The translations under genes and the position numbers were made by a program. DNA of 64,000 nucleotides from Hylemonella gracilis str. Niagara R (GTDB taxonomy: Bacteria; Pseudomonadota; Gammaproteobacteria; Burkholderiales; Burkholderiaceae_C): the NCBI RefSeq assembly GCF_000600295.1, contig NZ_JEMG01000001.1, forward strand, positions 1,617,165-1,681,164, in the 5' to 3' direction. The number at the start of each line of letters is the position of its first letter. The first letter of the stretch is position 1. Below, in pieces: positions 7,878 to 18,140 of this stretch. A model generated the notes under the pieces. It did not search any database. It worked only from the letters and a program-made list of their open reading frames with translations, and was not told the origin of the DNA.

Positions 7878-10800
7878 ATGACGCAGATGGAACCGAAAAA
7901 GGGCTTCAACCCTTCGCGCTGGGCCTTGGAGCATCCCGCGCTGACGCGCTATCTGATGGTAGTGCTGATGGTGCTGGGCATGGCGGCCTATTTCCAGCTC
8001 GGGCAGGACGAAGATCCGCCCTTCACCTTCCGGGCCATGGTGGTGCGCACCAACTGGCCGGGCGCGACGGCACAGCAGGTGGCTGAGCAGGTGACGGACA
8101 AGCTGGAGCGCACCCTGCAGGAGGTGCCCTACGCCGACAAGATCCGCAGCTATTCCAAACCCGGTGAGTCGCAGATCGTCTTCAACCTCAAGGACTCGAT
8201 GCCCCCGTCCGAGGTGGCGGACACCTGGTACCAAGTGCGCAAGCGGGTCGGTGACATGCGCCATCAACTGCCGCAGGGCATCCAGGGACCGTTCTTCAAC
8301 GACGACTTCGGCGACGTCTATGGGGTCATCTACGCGCTGGGCGCTGAGGGCTTCAGTTACGCCGAACTCAAGGATTTCGCCGATGACGCCCGCCTGCAAC
8401 TGCTGCGCGTGCCGGACGTGGCCAAGGTCGAGCTGTTCGGGGTGCAGGACGAAAAGGTCTTCGTCGAAATTTCCCAGAAGACGGCGGCCCAGCTTGGGCT
8501 GGACATGAACCAGGTGCTGGCGCAGTTGGGGCAGCAGAACGCGGTTGAAAGCGCGGGCGCGGTGCAGACGCCGCTGGACGTGGTGCAGGTGCGGGTGGCG
8601 GGGCAGTTCAACGCCCTGGAGGAACTGCGCGCCATGCCGATCCGTGGTGCCTCTGGTGCCCAGCTGCGCCTGGGTGACATCGCCACCATCACGCGCGGTT
8701 ACGTTGACCCCCCTTCGGTCAAGGTTCGTCACGACGGGCATGAAGTCATTGCCCTGGGGGTGTCCATGGTCAAGGGGGGCGACATCGTTGCCTTGGGCAA
8801 GGCACTGCAGGTTGTCGCGAAGCGCATCGAGCAGACTTTGCCGGCCGGCGTGCGCCTGATGCAGGTGCAGGATCAGCCGAGGTCCGTGACCGAGTCGGTC
8901 AATGAATTCGTGAAGGTGCTGATCGAGGCTGTGGTCATCGTGCTGGCGGTGAGTTTCCTGAGCTTGGGCCTGCACCGACGGGAGCCCCCGCTGGTCGGTC
9001 AGCATCCCTTGTGGCGGCGCTGGTATGTGGACATGCGCCCGGGGCTGGTGGTGGGCATCACGATTCCCCTGGTGCTGGCGGTGACTTTCCTGGCCATGAA
9101 CTACTGGGGCATCGGCCTGCACAAGGTGTCGCTGGGTTCGCTCATCATCGCGCTGGGCCTGCTGGTGGACGACGCCATCATCGCCGTCGAGATGATGGTG
9201 CGCAAGATGGAGGAGGGCTACGACAAGGCCCGTGCCGCGACCTTCGCCTATGAAATGACAGCCATGCCCATGCTCACCGGCACGCTGATCACGGCCACGG
9301 GTTTCCTGCCCATCGGCATGGCCAAGTCTTCGACCGGCGAATACACCTTCGCCATCTTCGCGGTCACGGGCATTGCCCTCGTGCTGTCCTGGTTCGCATC
9401 CATCTATTTCGTGCCCTACCTGGGCAATGTCTTGCTCAAGACCAAGCCCACGCCGGTGGGTGCCGAGCAGCATGAACATTTCGACACGCCGTTCTACCGG
9501 GCCTTCCGCCGCGCGGTGGATTGGTGCGTGGGGCACCGCTGGCTGACCATAGGCGCGACCCTGCTCATCTTCGTGCTGGGCCTGGTCGGCATGACCCGTG
9601 TTCAGCAGCAGTTCTTTCCCGATTCGGTGCGCCCTGAAGTTCTGGTGGACCTCTGGTTCCCCGAGGGCACTTCCTTTGCCGCCAACGAGGAAGTGACACG
9701 TCGTGTGGAGCGGCGCCTCATGGCCGAGGAGGGCGTGGGCGCGGTCAGCACCTGGGTGGGCTCCGGCGTACCGCGTTTCTACCTGCCGCTGGATCAGGTG
9801 TTCCCGCAGACCAATGTCTCCCAGTTGATCGTCTTGTCCAAGGATTTGAAGGCCCGCGAGGCCTTGCGTCTGCGCTTGCCGGTCGTGCTGGCGCAGGAGT
9901 TCCCGGAGGTGCGCGGGCGCGTCAAGCTCCTGCCCAACGGACCGCCGGTGGCCTATCCCGTTCAATTTCGCGTGGTCGGACCGGACCCGGCCACCTTGCG
10001 TGCGCGTGCCGATGAAGTCAAGGCGGAGATGCGCGCGAACGCGAACATGCGTGGCGTCAACGACAACTGGAACGAATCGGTCAAGGTCATCCGACTGGAA
10101 ATCGACCAGGACAAGGCGCGTGCCCTGGGGGTGACGAGCCAGTCCATCGCCCAGGCCACCAAGACCACCTTGGCTGGCGCAACGGTGGGGCAGTTCCGCG
10201 AAGGCGACAAGCTGATCGACATCGTGCTGAGACAGCCTCTGGACGAACGTGACGCGGTCAGCGATCTGGCCAATGCCTATGTGCCCACGGCCGCAGGGCG
10301 CGTGATTCCCCTGACCCAGATCGCCAAGCCGCAGTTCAACTGGGAGCCCGGTGTGATGTGGCGGGAAAACCGCAACTACGCGATCACGGTGCAGGGGGAC
10401 ATCGCGGAGGGCCTGCAGGGCGCGACCGTGACGACTGAGCTGCTGCCGGCGCTGCGGGCCCTGGAGGCCCGCTGGGCGCCCGGCTACCGCATCGAGGTGG
10501 CGGGCACCGTGGAGGAAAGCTCCAAGGGGTCCAGTTCGATCGCGGCCGGCATGCCGGTCATGCTCTTCATCACCTTCACCCTGCTGATGCTGCAGTTGCA
10601 GAGCTTCAGCCGCGCCTTGCTGGTCTACCTGACCGGCCCCCTGGGCATCGCCGGAGTGGCGGCGGCCTTGCTGCTGTTCAACCGGCCCTTCGGCTTCGTC
10701 GCGCTGCTGGGGGTGATTGCGCTCATGGGCATGATTCAGCGCAACTCAGTCATCCTGATCGATCAGATCGAACAAGACCGTGCGCGGGGCGTGCCGGCCT

Positions 10801-11027
10801 GGGACGCGATCGTCGAGTCCGCGGTGCGACGTTTGCGTCCGATTGTGCTGACGGCGGCAGCGGCCGTGTTGGCCATGATTCCCTTGTCCCGCAGTGTCTT
10901 CTGGGGGCCGATGGCGATCGCCATCATGGGAGGGCTGGTCGTGGCGACGGTGCTGACGCTGCTGGCCTTGCCGGCCATGTATGCCGCCTGGTTCCGTGTG
11001 CGCCGCGAAACACCCGCATTGCCGTGA
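7878..11027 (+). CDS. RND-family efflux transporter (AcrB/HAE1-like inner-membrane pump)
   Basis: 1049 residues, normal for a resistance-nodulation-division proton antiporter. It shows twelve predicted membrane helices in two halves with two large periplasmic loops. Helix 4 contains GLLVDDAIIAVE with the paired aspartates used for proton relay. The N-terminal half has the family motif WPGATAQQVAEQV. The subgroup seems to be the hydrophobe/amphiphile exporters often found as adaptor-pump pairs without an outer-membrane channel; the exported compound cannot be deduced. It is cotranscribed with the adaptor from the promoter at 6643. A GC-rich hairpin follows the stop (11028-11050) but has no U-tract. 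Confidence 0.93.
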   Translation: MTQMEPKKGFNPSRWALEHPALTRYLMVVLMVLGMAAYFQLGQDEDPPFTFRAMVVRTNWPGATAQQVAEQVTDKLERTLQEVPYADKIRSYSKPGESQIVFNLKDSMPPSEVADTWYQVRKRVGDMRHQLPQGIQGPFFNDDFGDVYGVIYALGAEGFSYAELKDFADDARLQLLRVPDVAKVELFGVQDEKVFVEISQKTAAQLGLDMNQVLAQLGQQNAVESAGAVQTPLDVVQVRVAGQFNALEELRAMPIRGASGAQLRLGDIATITRGYVDPPSVKVRHDGHEVIALGVSMVKGGDIVALGKALQVVAKRIEQTLPAGVRLMQVQDQPRSVTESVNEFVKVLIEAVVIVLAVSFLSLGLHRREPPLVGQHPLWRRWYVDMRPGLVVGITIPLVLAVTFLAMNYWGIGLHKVSLGSLIIALGLLVDDAIIAVEMMVRKMEEGYDKARAATFAYEMTAMPMLTGTLITATGFLPIGMAKSSTGEYTFAIFAVTGIALVLSWFASIYFVPYLGNVLLKTKPTPVGAEQHEHFDTPFYRAFRRAVDWCVGHRWLTIGATLLIFVLGLVGMTRVQQQFFPDSVRPEVLVDLWFPEGTSFAANEEVTRRVERRLMAEEGVGAVSTWVGSGVPRFYLPLDQVFPQTNVSQLIVLSKDLKAREALRLRLPVVLAQEFPEVRGRVKLLPNGPPVAYPVQFRVVGPDPATLRARADEVKAEMRANANMRGVNDNWNESVKVIRLEIDQDKARALGVTSQSIAQATKTTLAGATVGQFREGDKLIDIVLRQPLDERDAVSDLANAYVPTAAGRVIPLTQIAKPQFNWEPGVMWRENRNYAITVQGDIAEGLQGATVTTELLPALRALEARWAPGYRIEVAGTVEESSKGSSSIAAGMPVMLFITFTLLMLQLQSFSRALLVYLTGPLGIAGVAAALLLFNRPFGFVALLGVIALMGMIQRNSVILIDQIEQDRARGVPAWDAIVESAVRRLRPIVLTAAAAVLAMIPLSRSVFWGPMAIAIMGGLVVATVLTLLALPAMYAAWFRVRRETPALP

Positions 11028-11199
11028 CCGGCGCCTGAGGGACGCGCCGGGGGCAGTCCGTTAGAACAGGCGCGGTGCTCTACGGACCCGGCGGGCGCAG
11101 CCGGGGACATCGACACGGTTAAAATATGCGGTTCACCGATTTCGTGAGGCGGTGTTGCAGGTCTCCTGGACTTGTGATGACCGCCTTTTGTTTTTCCTT

Positions 11200-11286
11200 G
11201 CGCGGGTGGCGAAATTGGTAGACGCACCAGGTTTAGGTCCTGACGCCCGCAAGGGTGTGGGGGTTCGAGTCCCCCCCCGCGCACCA
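11200..11286 (+). tRNA. tRNA-Leu (anticodon TAG)
   Basis: 87-nt class II tRNA with acceptor arms GCGCGGG/CCCGCGC, anticodon loop TTTAGGT (TAG), a long variable arm, the T-loop GGTTCGAGTCC and an encoded CCA end. It stands alone between the RND pump and tig. Confidence 0.97.
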
Positions 11287-11359
11287 GTCCGATACATCAG
11301 CCCGGCGCTTTACGGCGCCATGGCCCCTTGGGCCTTGTTTGAATTTTTTGGAGCACACC

Positions 11360-12673
11360 ATGGCCGTTACCGTTGAAACCCTCGAGAAGCTCGAGCGCAA
11401 GATCACCCTCAACCTGCCGGTGGATGTGATCAAGACCGAGGTGGACGCCCGCCTCAAGAAGCTGGCGCGCACCGTGCGCATGGACGGTTTTCGTCCCGGC
11501 AAGGCGCCGATGAGTGTGGTGGCTCAGCGCTACGGTTTCTCGGTGCAGTACGAGGTGATGAACGACAAGGTGGGCGAGGCTTTCGCCGCCGCCGCCAACG
11601 AAGCCAAGCTGCGCGTCGCGGGCCAGCCGCGCATCACCGAGAAGGAAAACGCGCCCGAGGGGCAGGTCAGCTTCGACGCGGTGTTCGAGGTCTATCCCGA
11701 AGTCAAGATCGGCGACCTCGCGGGCGCCGAGATCGAGAAGGTCAATGCCGAAGTCAGCGACGCCGCGATCCAGAAGACCGTCGAGATCCTGCGCAAGCAG
11801 CGCCGTACCTTTGCCCAGCGCGGCAAGGACGAGGCTGCCCAGGACGGCGACCGCGTGACGGTGGACTTCGAGGGCAAGATCGACGGTGAGCCCTTCCAGG
11901 GCGGCAAGGCCGATGGCTTCCAGTTCCTGGTCGGTGAAGGACAGATGCTCAAGGAGTTCGAAGATGCCGTGCGCGGCATGAAGTCTGGCGAGAGCAAGAC
12001 CTTCCCGTTGGCGTTTCCGGCTGATTACCACGGTCAGGACGTCGCGGGCAAGACTGCCGATTTCTTGGTCACGGTCAAGAAGATCGAAGCCGCGCACCTG
12101 CCCGTGGTGGACGATGCCCTGGCCAAATCCCTGGGCGTGGCCGAGGGCACGGTGGCGGCCTTGCATGCCGACATCCGCAAGAACCTGGAGCGCGAGGTCA
12201 AGGCCCGCCTGGTGGCGCGCAACAAGCAGGCGGTGATGGACACCCTGATCGCCAAGGCCGAGCTGGATCTGCCCAAGAGCATCGTCGCGGCGGAGTTGGA
12301 TCGCATGGTCGAAGGCGCCCGCGCGGACCTGAAGGCCCGCGGCATCAAGGACGCCGACAAGGCGCCGATCCCCACCGAACTGTTCACGCCGCAGGCCGAA
12401 CGCCGCGTGCGCCTGGGCCTGGTGGTGGCCGAACTGGTGCGCGCCAACAAGCTGGAAGCCACGCCCGAGCAGATCAAGGCCCATGTCGACGAACTGGCTG
12501 CCAGCTACGAGCGTCCGGACGAGGTCAAGCGCTGGTATTTCAGCGACAACCGCCGCATGGCCGAGGTCGAAGCCGTGGTGATCGAGAACAACGTCACGGA
12601 ATTCGTGTTGTCCAAGGCCAAGGTGACGGACAAGGCGGTTTCCTTCGACGATCTGATGGGCCAGCCCGGCTGA
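11360..12673 (+). CDS. tig: Trigger factor (ribosome-associated chaperone and prolyl isomerase)
   Basis: 437 residues, normal for the family. The ribosome-docking loop GFRPGKAP is at residues 43-50 in the N-terminal domain; an FKBP-type prolyl isomerase domain follows (about 150-245, VDFEGKIDGEPFQGG), then the helical C-terminal chaperone arms. It binds ribosomal protein L23 and shields nascent chains. The frame stays open upstream, but the ATG at 11360 is chosen because MAVTVETLEKLERKI is the family N-terminus and TTGGAG precedes it. It heads the classic tig-clpP-clpX-lon order. Confidence 0.96.
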   Translation: MAVTVETLEKLERKITLNLPVDVIKTEVDARLKKLARTVRMDGFRPGKAPMSVVAQRYGFSVQYEVMNDKVGEAFAAAANEAKLRVAGQPRITEKENAPEGQVSFDAVFEVYPEVKIGDLAGAEIEKVNAEVSDAAIQKTVEILRKQRRTFAQRGKDEAAQDGDRVTVDFEGKIDGEPFQGGKADGFQFLVGEGQMLKEFEDAVRGMKSGESKTFPLAFPADYHGQDVAGKTADFLVTVKKIEAAHLPVVDDALAKSLGVAEGTVAALHADIRKNLEREVKARLVARNKQAVMDTLIAKAELDLPKSIVAAELDRMVEGARADLKARGIKDADKAPIPTELFTPQAERRVRLGLVVAELVRANKLEATPEQIKAHVDELAASYERPDEVKRWYFSDNRRMAEVEAVVIENNVTEFVLSKAKVTDKAVSFDDLMGQPG

Positions 12674-12693
12674 TCCCGGGCGTCGCTCGCGGG

Positions 12694-12735
12694 TGGGGCC
12701 TGAGCCGGGGCTTGCAGTCCCGGCGGCAGGCCCCA
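12694..12735 (+). terminator. Possible terminator hairpin after tig
   Basis: Arms TGGGGCCTG (12694-12702) and CAGGCCCCA (12727-12735) enclose a second inner GC stem, followed by TTTGCTTG. The U-tract is weak, so it may only partly stop transcription before clpP. Confidence 0.45.
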
Positions 12736-12831
12736 TTTGCTTGAGCGGCGGCCTGTCCGCCGTTCACGGGCCTTGCCGGATTTCCGTTATATAAATGGCG
12801 ATACAGTCCGGGTCTCTCATTTGGAGTCAAC

Positions 12832-13479
12832 ATGAATCTGCGCAACTCTGTCGCTCATCCTTCCGCCTACCACGGCGCCAACGAAACGCAAGCCTTGGGC
12901 ATGGTGCCGATCGTGATCGAACAGTCGGGGCGTGGCGAGCGTTCCTATGACATCTATTCGCGCCTGTTGCGCGAGCGTGTGATCTTCCTGGTGGGGCCGG
13001 TGAACGACCAGACCGCCAACCTGGTGGTGGCGCAGCTGCTGTTTCTCGAAAGCGAAAACCCCGACAAGGAGATTTCGCTCTACATCAACTCTCCGGGTGG
13101 CAGCGTGAGCGCGGGCATGTCCATTTACGACACGATGAACTTCATCAAGCCTGACGTGTCCACGCTGTGCATCGGCATGGCAGCCAGCATGGGGGCCTTC
13201 TTGCTGTCGGCGGGCGCCAAGGGCAAGCGCTTTTCCCTGCCCAATTCCAAGATCATGATCCACCAGCCCCTGGGCGGTGCCCAGGGCCAAGCGACGGAAA
13301 TCGAGATCCACGCCCGCGAAATTCTCAAGACGCGCGAGCAGTTGAACAAGATCCTGGCCGAGCGCACGGGTCAACCGTTGGAAAAGATCGAGCGCGACAC
13401 CGAACGCGACTACTACCTGTCCGCCGACGAGGCCAAAGACTACGGCCTGGTCGACCAGGTGATCGCGAAACGGCCCTGA
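12832..13479 (+). CDS. clpP: ATP-dependent Clp protease proteolytic subunit ClpP
   Basis: 215-residue serine peptidase that assembles into a double heptameric barrel and degrades proteins fed by ClpX or ClpA. The catalytic triad is Ser119 (GMAASMG), His144 (MIHQPLGG) and Asp193 (TERDYY), at the spacing of the E. coli enzyme. A short N-terminal propeptide is likely. TTGGAG lies upstream of the ATG. The AT-rich segment 12781-12800 before the gene probably holds its promoter, but I could not fit a convincing -35/-10 pair. clpX follows after 134 bases. Confidence 0.97.
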   Translation: MNLRNSVAHPSAYHGANETQALGMVPIVIEQSGRGERSYDIYSRLLRERVIFLVGPVNDQTANLVVAQLLFLESENPDKEISLYINSPGGSVSAGMSIYDTMNFIKPDVSTLCIGMAASMGAFLLSAGAKGKRFSLPNSKIMIHQPLGGAQGQATEIEIHAREILKTREQLNKILAERTGQPLEKIERDTERDYYLSADEAKDYGLVDQVIAKRP

Positions 13480-13613
13480 GTTTCCGGGCGGCGCGGTTTT
13501 TGCGAGGCCAATCCAGGACCTTTTTTGGGGCCTGGAACGCCCGCCCGAACAGGTCGCGCGCTTGGTTATGATCTGCCCGGGAAATCCCGGTGGGCAAGGA
13601 AGGTGATGAACAT

Positions 13614-14879
<1,266 letters not shown>

Positions 14880-14945
14880 ACGGGATGCCAGGATCATGGC
14901 CTGGCCAGGCCACTTGGCAGAGGCTGGTCGGTCTTGGCCTGCATG

Positions 14946-14968
14946 TTTTGCCTGAAAATCAGGCAAAA
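14946..14968. repeat. Perfect inverted repeat upstream of lon
   Basis: Ten-base arms TTTTGCCTGA and TCAGGCAAAA around three As. The T run is on the 5' side and the A run on the 3' side on both strands, so it is not a standard intrinsic terminator; it could be an operator or an RNA hairpin in the lon leader. A separate GC palindrome (14897-14912) lies just after clpX. Confidence 0.5.
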
Positions 14969-15148
14969 AACGGGGGAACGTGGAAAGCTATCGGTTTTCC
15001 GCTGTTTCCTTCGTGGATTTGGACGGCCGAATCTTTCTTAATATTCCAGGCGGCTTAATATGCATTGCAGGGCTGGAAAAACAGGATAACCCCCCGCATC
15101 TATCAACCAGTCACCGCCTGCTCAACAAAAACACTGCAAGGACCCGCC

Positions 15149-17584
15149 ATGTCCGGTCAAACCCATCTGCCGCCCGAACCCCTGGAACTGCCGCTGTTGC
15201 CTCTGCGCGACGTGGTCATCTTCCCCCACATGGTGATCCCGCTGTTCGTGGGGCGCCCCAAGAGCATCAAGGCCCTGGAAGCGGCTATGGAAGCCGAGCG
15301 CCGCATCATGCTGGTGGCGCAGAAAGCCGCGGCCAAGGATGAACCTCAGGTGTCGGACATGTTCGACGTGGGCTGCGTCTCCACCATCCTGCAGATGTTG
15401 AAACTGCCGGATGGCACGGTGAAGGTGCTGGTCGAGGGCCAGCAGCGCGCCAACGTCCAGAGCATCACGGAAGGTGAAACCCATTTCACCGCCACCGTGG
15501 TGCCGGTGCAAGCCGCGCCGACGGAAGGCCTGGGCGAAAAGCTGAGTAGCGAAATCGAGGCCTTGCGCCGAGCCGTGATGCAGCAGTTTGACCAGTACGT
15601 CAAGCTCAACAAGAAGATTCCGCCCGAGATCCTGACCTCGATCTCGAGCATCGATGACCCGGGCCGCCTCGCCGACACCATTGCCGCTCACCTGCCGCTC
15701 AAGCTCGAAAACAAGCAGACCGTGCTGAGTCTGTCTGAAGTCAAGGACCGGCTGGAAAACCTGTTCGAGCAGATCGAGCGGGAAGTCGACATCCTCAACG
15801 TCGACAAGCGCATCCGTGGCCGCGTCAAGCGCCAGATGGAGAAGAACCAGCGCGATTTTTATCTGAACGAACAGGTCAAGGCCATCCAGAAGGAACTGGG
15901 CGAAGGCGAGGACGGGGCAGACCTCGAGGAAATCGAGAAGAAGATCAAGCTGGCGCGCATGCCCGCCGAGGCGCGTAAGAAGGCCGAGAACGAGCTCAAG
16001 AAGCTCAAGCTCATGTCGCCCATGTCGGCCGAGGCCACGGTGGTGCGCAACTACATCGATGCCCTGGTCGGCCTGCCTTGGAGCAAGAAGACCAAGATCA
16101 AGCACGATCTGGCGAATGCCGAGGAAGTGCTGAACCAGGATCATTTCGGCCTGGAGAAGGTCAAGGACCGGATTCTCGAGTACCTCGCGGTGCAGCAGCG
16201 CGTGGACAAGGTCAAGGCCCCGATTCTGTGCCTGGTCGGCCCGCCTGGCGTGGGCAAGACCTCGTTGGGGCAATCGATCGCCAAGGCCACGGGGCGCAAG
16301 TACGTGCGCATGGCCCTGGGGGGCATGCGCGACGAGGCGGAGATCCGCGGCCACCGCCGAACCTACATCGGTGCCATGCCCGGCAAGGTGCTGCAATCGC
16401 TGGCCAAGGTTGGCACGCGCAATCCGCTGTTCCTGCTGGATGAGATCGACAAGCTCGGCACCGATTTCCGAGGCGACCCCTCGAGCGCACTGCTGGAGGT
16501 GCTGGACCCGGAGCAGAACAACAAGTTTGGTGACCATTATGTGGAGGTCGACTTCGACCTATCGGACGTGATGTTCGTCGCCACGTCCAACTCCATGAAC
16601 ATCCCACCGGCGCTGCTGGACCGCATGGAAGTCATTCGACTGTCGGGTTACACCGAGGACGAGAAGGTCAACATCGCCCAGCGTTACTTGAGCCCCAAGC
16701 AGCTCAAGAACAACGGCGTCAAGGACGAGGAATTGCTGATCACGGAAGACGCGATCCGTGACATCGTGCGCTACTACACCCGAGAGGCGGGCGTGCGTTC
16801 GCTGGAGCGCGAGATCTCCAAGATCTGCCGCAAGGTGGTCAAGGGCCTGCAGCTCAAAAAACTCACCCCCCAGGTTCAGGTCACGGCGGAGAACCTGCAT
16901 GACTACCTGGGCGTGCGCAAGTTCACCTACGGCCGCGCCGAGCAGCAAAACCAGGTCGGACAGGTCGTGGGCCTGGCTTGGACGGAGGTGGGCGGCGATC
17001 TGCTGACCATCGAGGCCGCGCTCATGCCCGGCAAGGGCAACATCACCCGCACCGGTTCCCTGGGCGATGTGATGAAAGAGTCGGTGGAGGCCGCGCGCAC
17101 CGTGGTGCGCAGCCGGGCTCGCAGCCTGGGCATCCCGGACGAGTATTTCGAGAAACGCGATCTGCACGTCCACGTACCTGATGGCGCGACGCCCAAGGAC
17201 GGGCCCAGCGCCGGCGCCGCCATGACCACCGCCATGGTCTCGGCCATGACGGGCATACCCGTGCGTGGTGAAGTGGCCATGACGGGCGAAATCACTCTGC
17301 GTGGGGAAGTCACTGCCATCGGTGGGCTGAAGGAAAAACTGCTCGCCGCGCTGCGTGGCGGCATCAAGACCGTGCTGATTCCCGAGGAAAACGTGAAGGA
17401 CCTTCAGGAAATCCCGGACAACGTCAAGAGCGGCCTGGACATCGTGCCGGTCAAGTGGATCGACAAGGTGTTGGAAATCGCTCTCGAGCGGCTGCCCACG
17501 CCTTTGCCGGATGATCAGCCCGTGGCCTTGGAAGCCGTGGCGCCCGCCGCGCCCGAGGCCGTCCAGGGGTCCATCAAACATTGA
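15149..17584 (+). CDS. lon: ATP-dependent protease Lon
   Basis: 811 residues: an N-terminal substrate-binding domain (from LPLLPLRDVVIFPHMVIPL), a central AAA+ domain with Walker A GPPGVGKTS and Walker B FLLDEIDK, and a C-terminal Ser-Lys protease domain with catalytic Ser in DGPSAGAAM. It degrades misfolded and regulatory proteins as a hexamer. The ATG at 15149, after AAGGACC, gives the usual N-terminus; the frame is open 28 codons further upstream. The 269-base gap before it holds two copies of CTTAATAT 18 bases apart (15038-15065 region), possibly promoter elements, though no heat-shock promoter could be assigned. Confidence 0.96.
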   Translation: MSGQTHLPPEPLELPLLPLRDVVIFPHMVIPLFVGRPKSIKALEAAMEAERRIMLVAQKAAAKDEPQVSDMFDVGCVSTILQMLKLPDGTVKVLVEGQQRANVQSITEGETHFTATVVPVQAAPTEGLGEKLSSEIEALRRAVMQQFDQYVKLNKKIPPEILTSISSIDDPGRLADTIAAHLPLKLENKQTVLSLSEVKDRLENLFEQIEREVDILNVDKRIRGRVKRQMEKNQRDFYLNEQVKAIQKELGEGEDGADLEEIEKKIKLARMPAEARKKAENELKKLKLMSPMSAEATVVRNYIDALVGLPWSKKTKIKHDLANAEEVLNQDHFGLEKVKDRILEYLAVQQRVDKVKAPILCLVGPPGVGKTSLGQSIAKATGRKYVRMALGGMRDEAEIRGHRRTYIGAMPGKVLQSLAKVGTRNPLFLLDEIDKLGTDFRGDPSSALLEVLDPEQNNKFGDHYVEVDFDLSDVMFVATSNSMNIPPALLDRMEVIRLSGYTEDEKVNIAQRYLSPKQLKNNGVKDEELLITEDAIRDIVRYYTREAGVRSLEREISKICRKVVKGLQLKKLTPQVQVTAENLHDYLGVRKFTYGRAEQQNQVGQVVGLAWTEVGGDLLTIEAALMPGKGNITRTGSLGDVMKESVEAARTVVRSRARSLGIPDEYFEKRDLHVHVPDGATPKDGPSAGAAMTTAMVSAMTGIPVRGEVAMTGEITLRGEVTAIGGLKEKLLAALRGGIKTVLIPEENVKDLQEIPDNVKSGLDIVPVKWIDKVLEIALERLPTPLPDDQPVALEAVAPAAPEAVQGSIKH

Positions 17585-17599
17585 GCACGAGACCAAAAT

Positions 17600-17634
17600 A
17601 ATTTCGCACTCGTCTTCATGACGAGTGCGAAATT
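17600..17634 (+). repeat. Strong hairpin between lon and tRNA-Gly
   Basis: A perfect 15-bp stem (17600-17614 with 17620-17634) closes a 5-base loop TTCAT, with possible further pairing of AGACC (17590-17594) to GGTCT (17636-17640). It lacks a downstream U-tract. It may end lon mRNA by another route or stabilise its 3' end. Its right arm overlaps the tRNA promoter. Confidence 0.6.
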
Positions 17635-17645
17635 CGGTCTATAAT
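17618..17645 (+). promoter_or_regulatory. Promoter of tRNA-Gly
   Basis: -10 TATAAT at 17640-17645 is perfect; a -35 ATGACG at 17618-17623 lies 16 bases upstream. The tRNA starts 15 bases after the -10. Confidence 0.6.
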
Positions 17646-17659
17646 CCTGGTCTCTTAAC

Positions 17660-17735
17660 GCGGGAATAGCTCAGTTGGTAGAGCGCAACCTTGCCAAGGT
17701 TGAGGTCGCGAGTTCGAGCCTCGTTTCCCGCTCCA
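17660..17735 (+). tRNA. tRNA-Gly (anticodon GCC), copy 1
   Basis: 76 nt with acceptor GCGGGAA/TTCCCGC, anticodon stem-loop AACCTTGCCAAGGTT (anticodon GCC), and encoded CCA. It is identical to the copy at 17892. A terminator follows directly, so it is a separate transcript. Confidence 0.97.
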
Positions 17736-17743
17736 AGATTCCG

Positions 17744-17770
17744 AAAAGGGAAGCCCATGCTTCCCTTTTT
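17744..17770 (+). terminator. Intrinsic terminator after tRNA-Gly copy 1
   Basis: Arms AAAAGGGAAGC (17744-17754) and GCTTCCCTTTT (17759-17769) close a CCAT loop and end in a T run. Confidence 0.85.
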
Positions 17771-17807
17771 TATTCAGCCCCGGTGGCTCGGGGTTGGAAG
17801 TTTTGAA

Positions 17808-17881
17808 GGCGCGATAGCAAAGCGGTTATGCAACGGATTGCAAATCCGTCTAGTCCGGTTCGACTCCGGATCGCGCCTCCA
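17808..17881 (+). tRNA. tRNA-Cys (anticodon GCA)
   Basis: 74 nt with acceptor GGCGCGA/TCGCGCC, anticodon arm CGGATTGCAAATCCG (GCA) and encoded CCA. The next tRNA begins 10 bases later, so it is probably processed from a common Cys-Gly-Leu precursor. Confidence 0.97.
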
Positions 17882-17891
17882 GATGCACAAC

Positions 17892-17967
17892 GCGGGAATA
17901 GCTCAGTTGGTAGAGCGCAACCTTGCCAAGGTTGAGGTCGCGAGTTCGAGCCTCGTTTCCCGCTCCA
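17892..17967 (+). tRNA. tRNA-Gly (anticodon GCC), copy 2
   Basis: 76 nt, identical base for base to the copy at 17660-17735. It lies 10 bases after tRNA-Cys and 59 before tRNA-Leu. Confidence 0.97.
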
Positions 17968-18026
17968 TTGCCTCGGCCTCTGCCTTGCGCCGTTTGCTTC
18001 ACAATCGGGCAGATCCTCTTCCTGCA

Positions 18027-18118
18027 GCCTCGATGGTGAAATTGGTAGACACAGCGGACTTAAAATCCGCCGCAGCCTGAAAGGGCGCGTACCGGTTCGA
18101 CCCCGGTTCGAGGCACCA
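18027..18118 (+). tRNA. tRNA-Leu (anticodon TAA)
   Basis: 92-nt class II tRNA with acceptor GCCTCGA/TCGAGGC, anticodon loop CTTAAAA (TAA), a long variable arm and encoded CCA. The protein gene that follows starts 22 bases downstream, so the two may share a transcript. Confidence 0.97.
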
Positions 18119-18140
18119 AGCACTCACACCCACCCTTTTT

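Noticed and set aside
7629-9965. 778-residue open frame on the minus strand opposite the RND genes
   Set aside because: Same type of antisense shadow, low-complexity His/Gln/Arg composition; the plus strand has full RND motifs.
11028-11050. Terminator after the RND pump
   Set aside because: The CCGGCGC/GCGCCGG stem is clear but is followed by GGGCAG with no U-tract.
17691-18080. 129-residue frame through the tRNA cluster
   Set aside because: It runs across three tRNA genes and its composition reflects tRNA sequence; not a protein gene.
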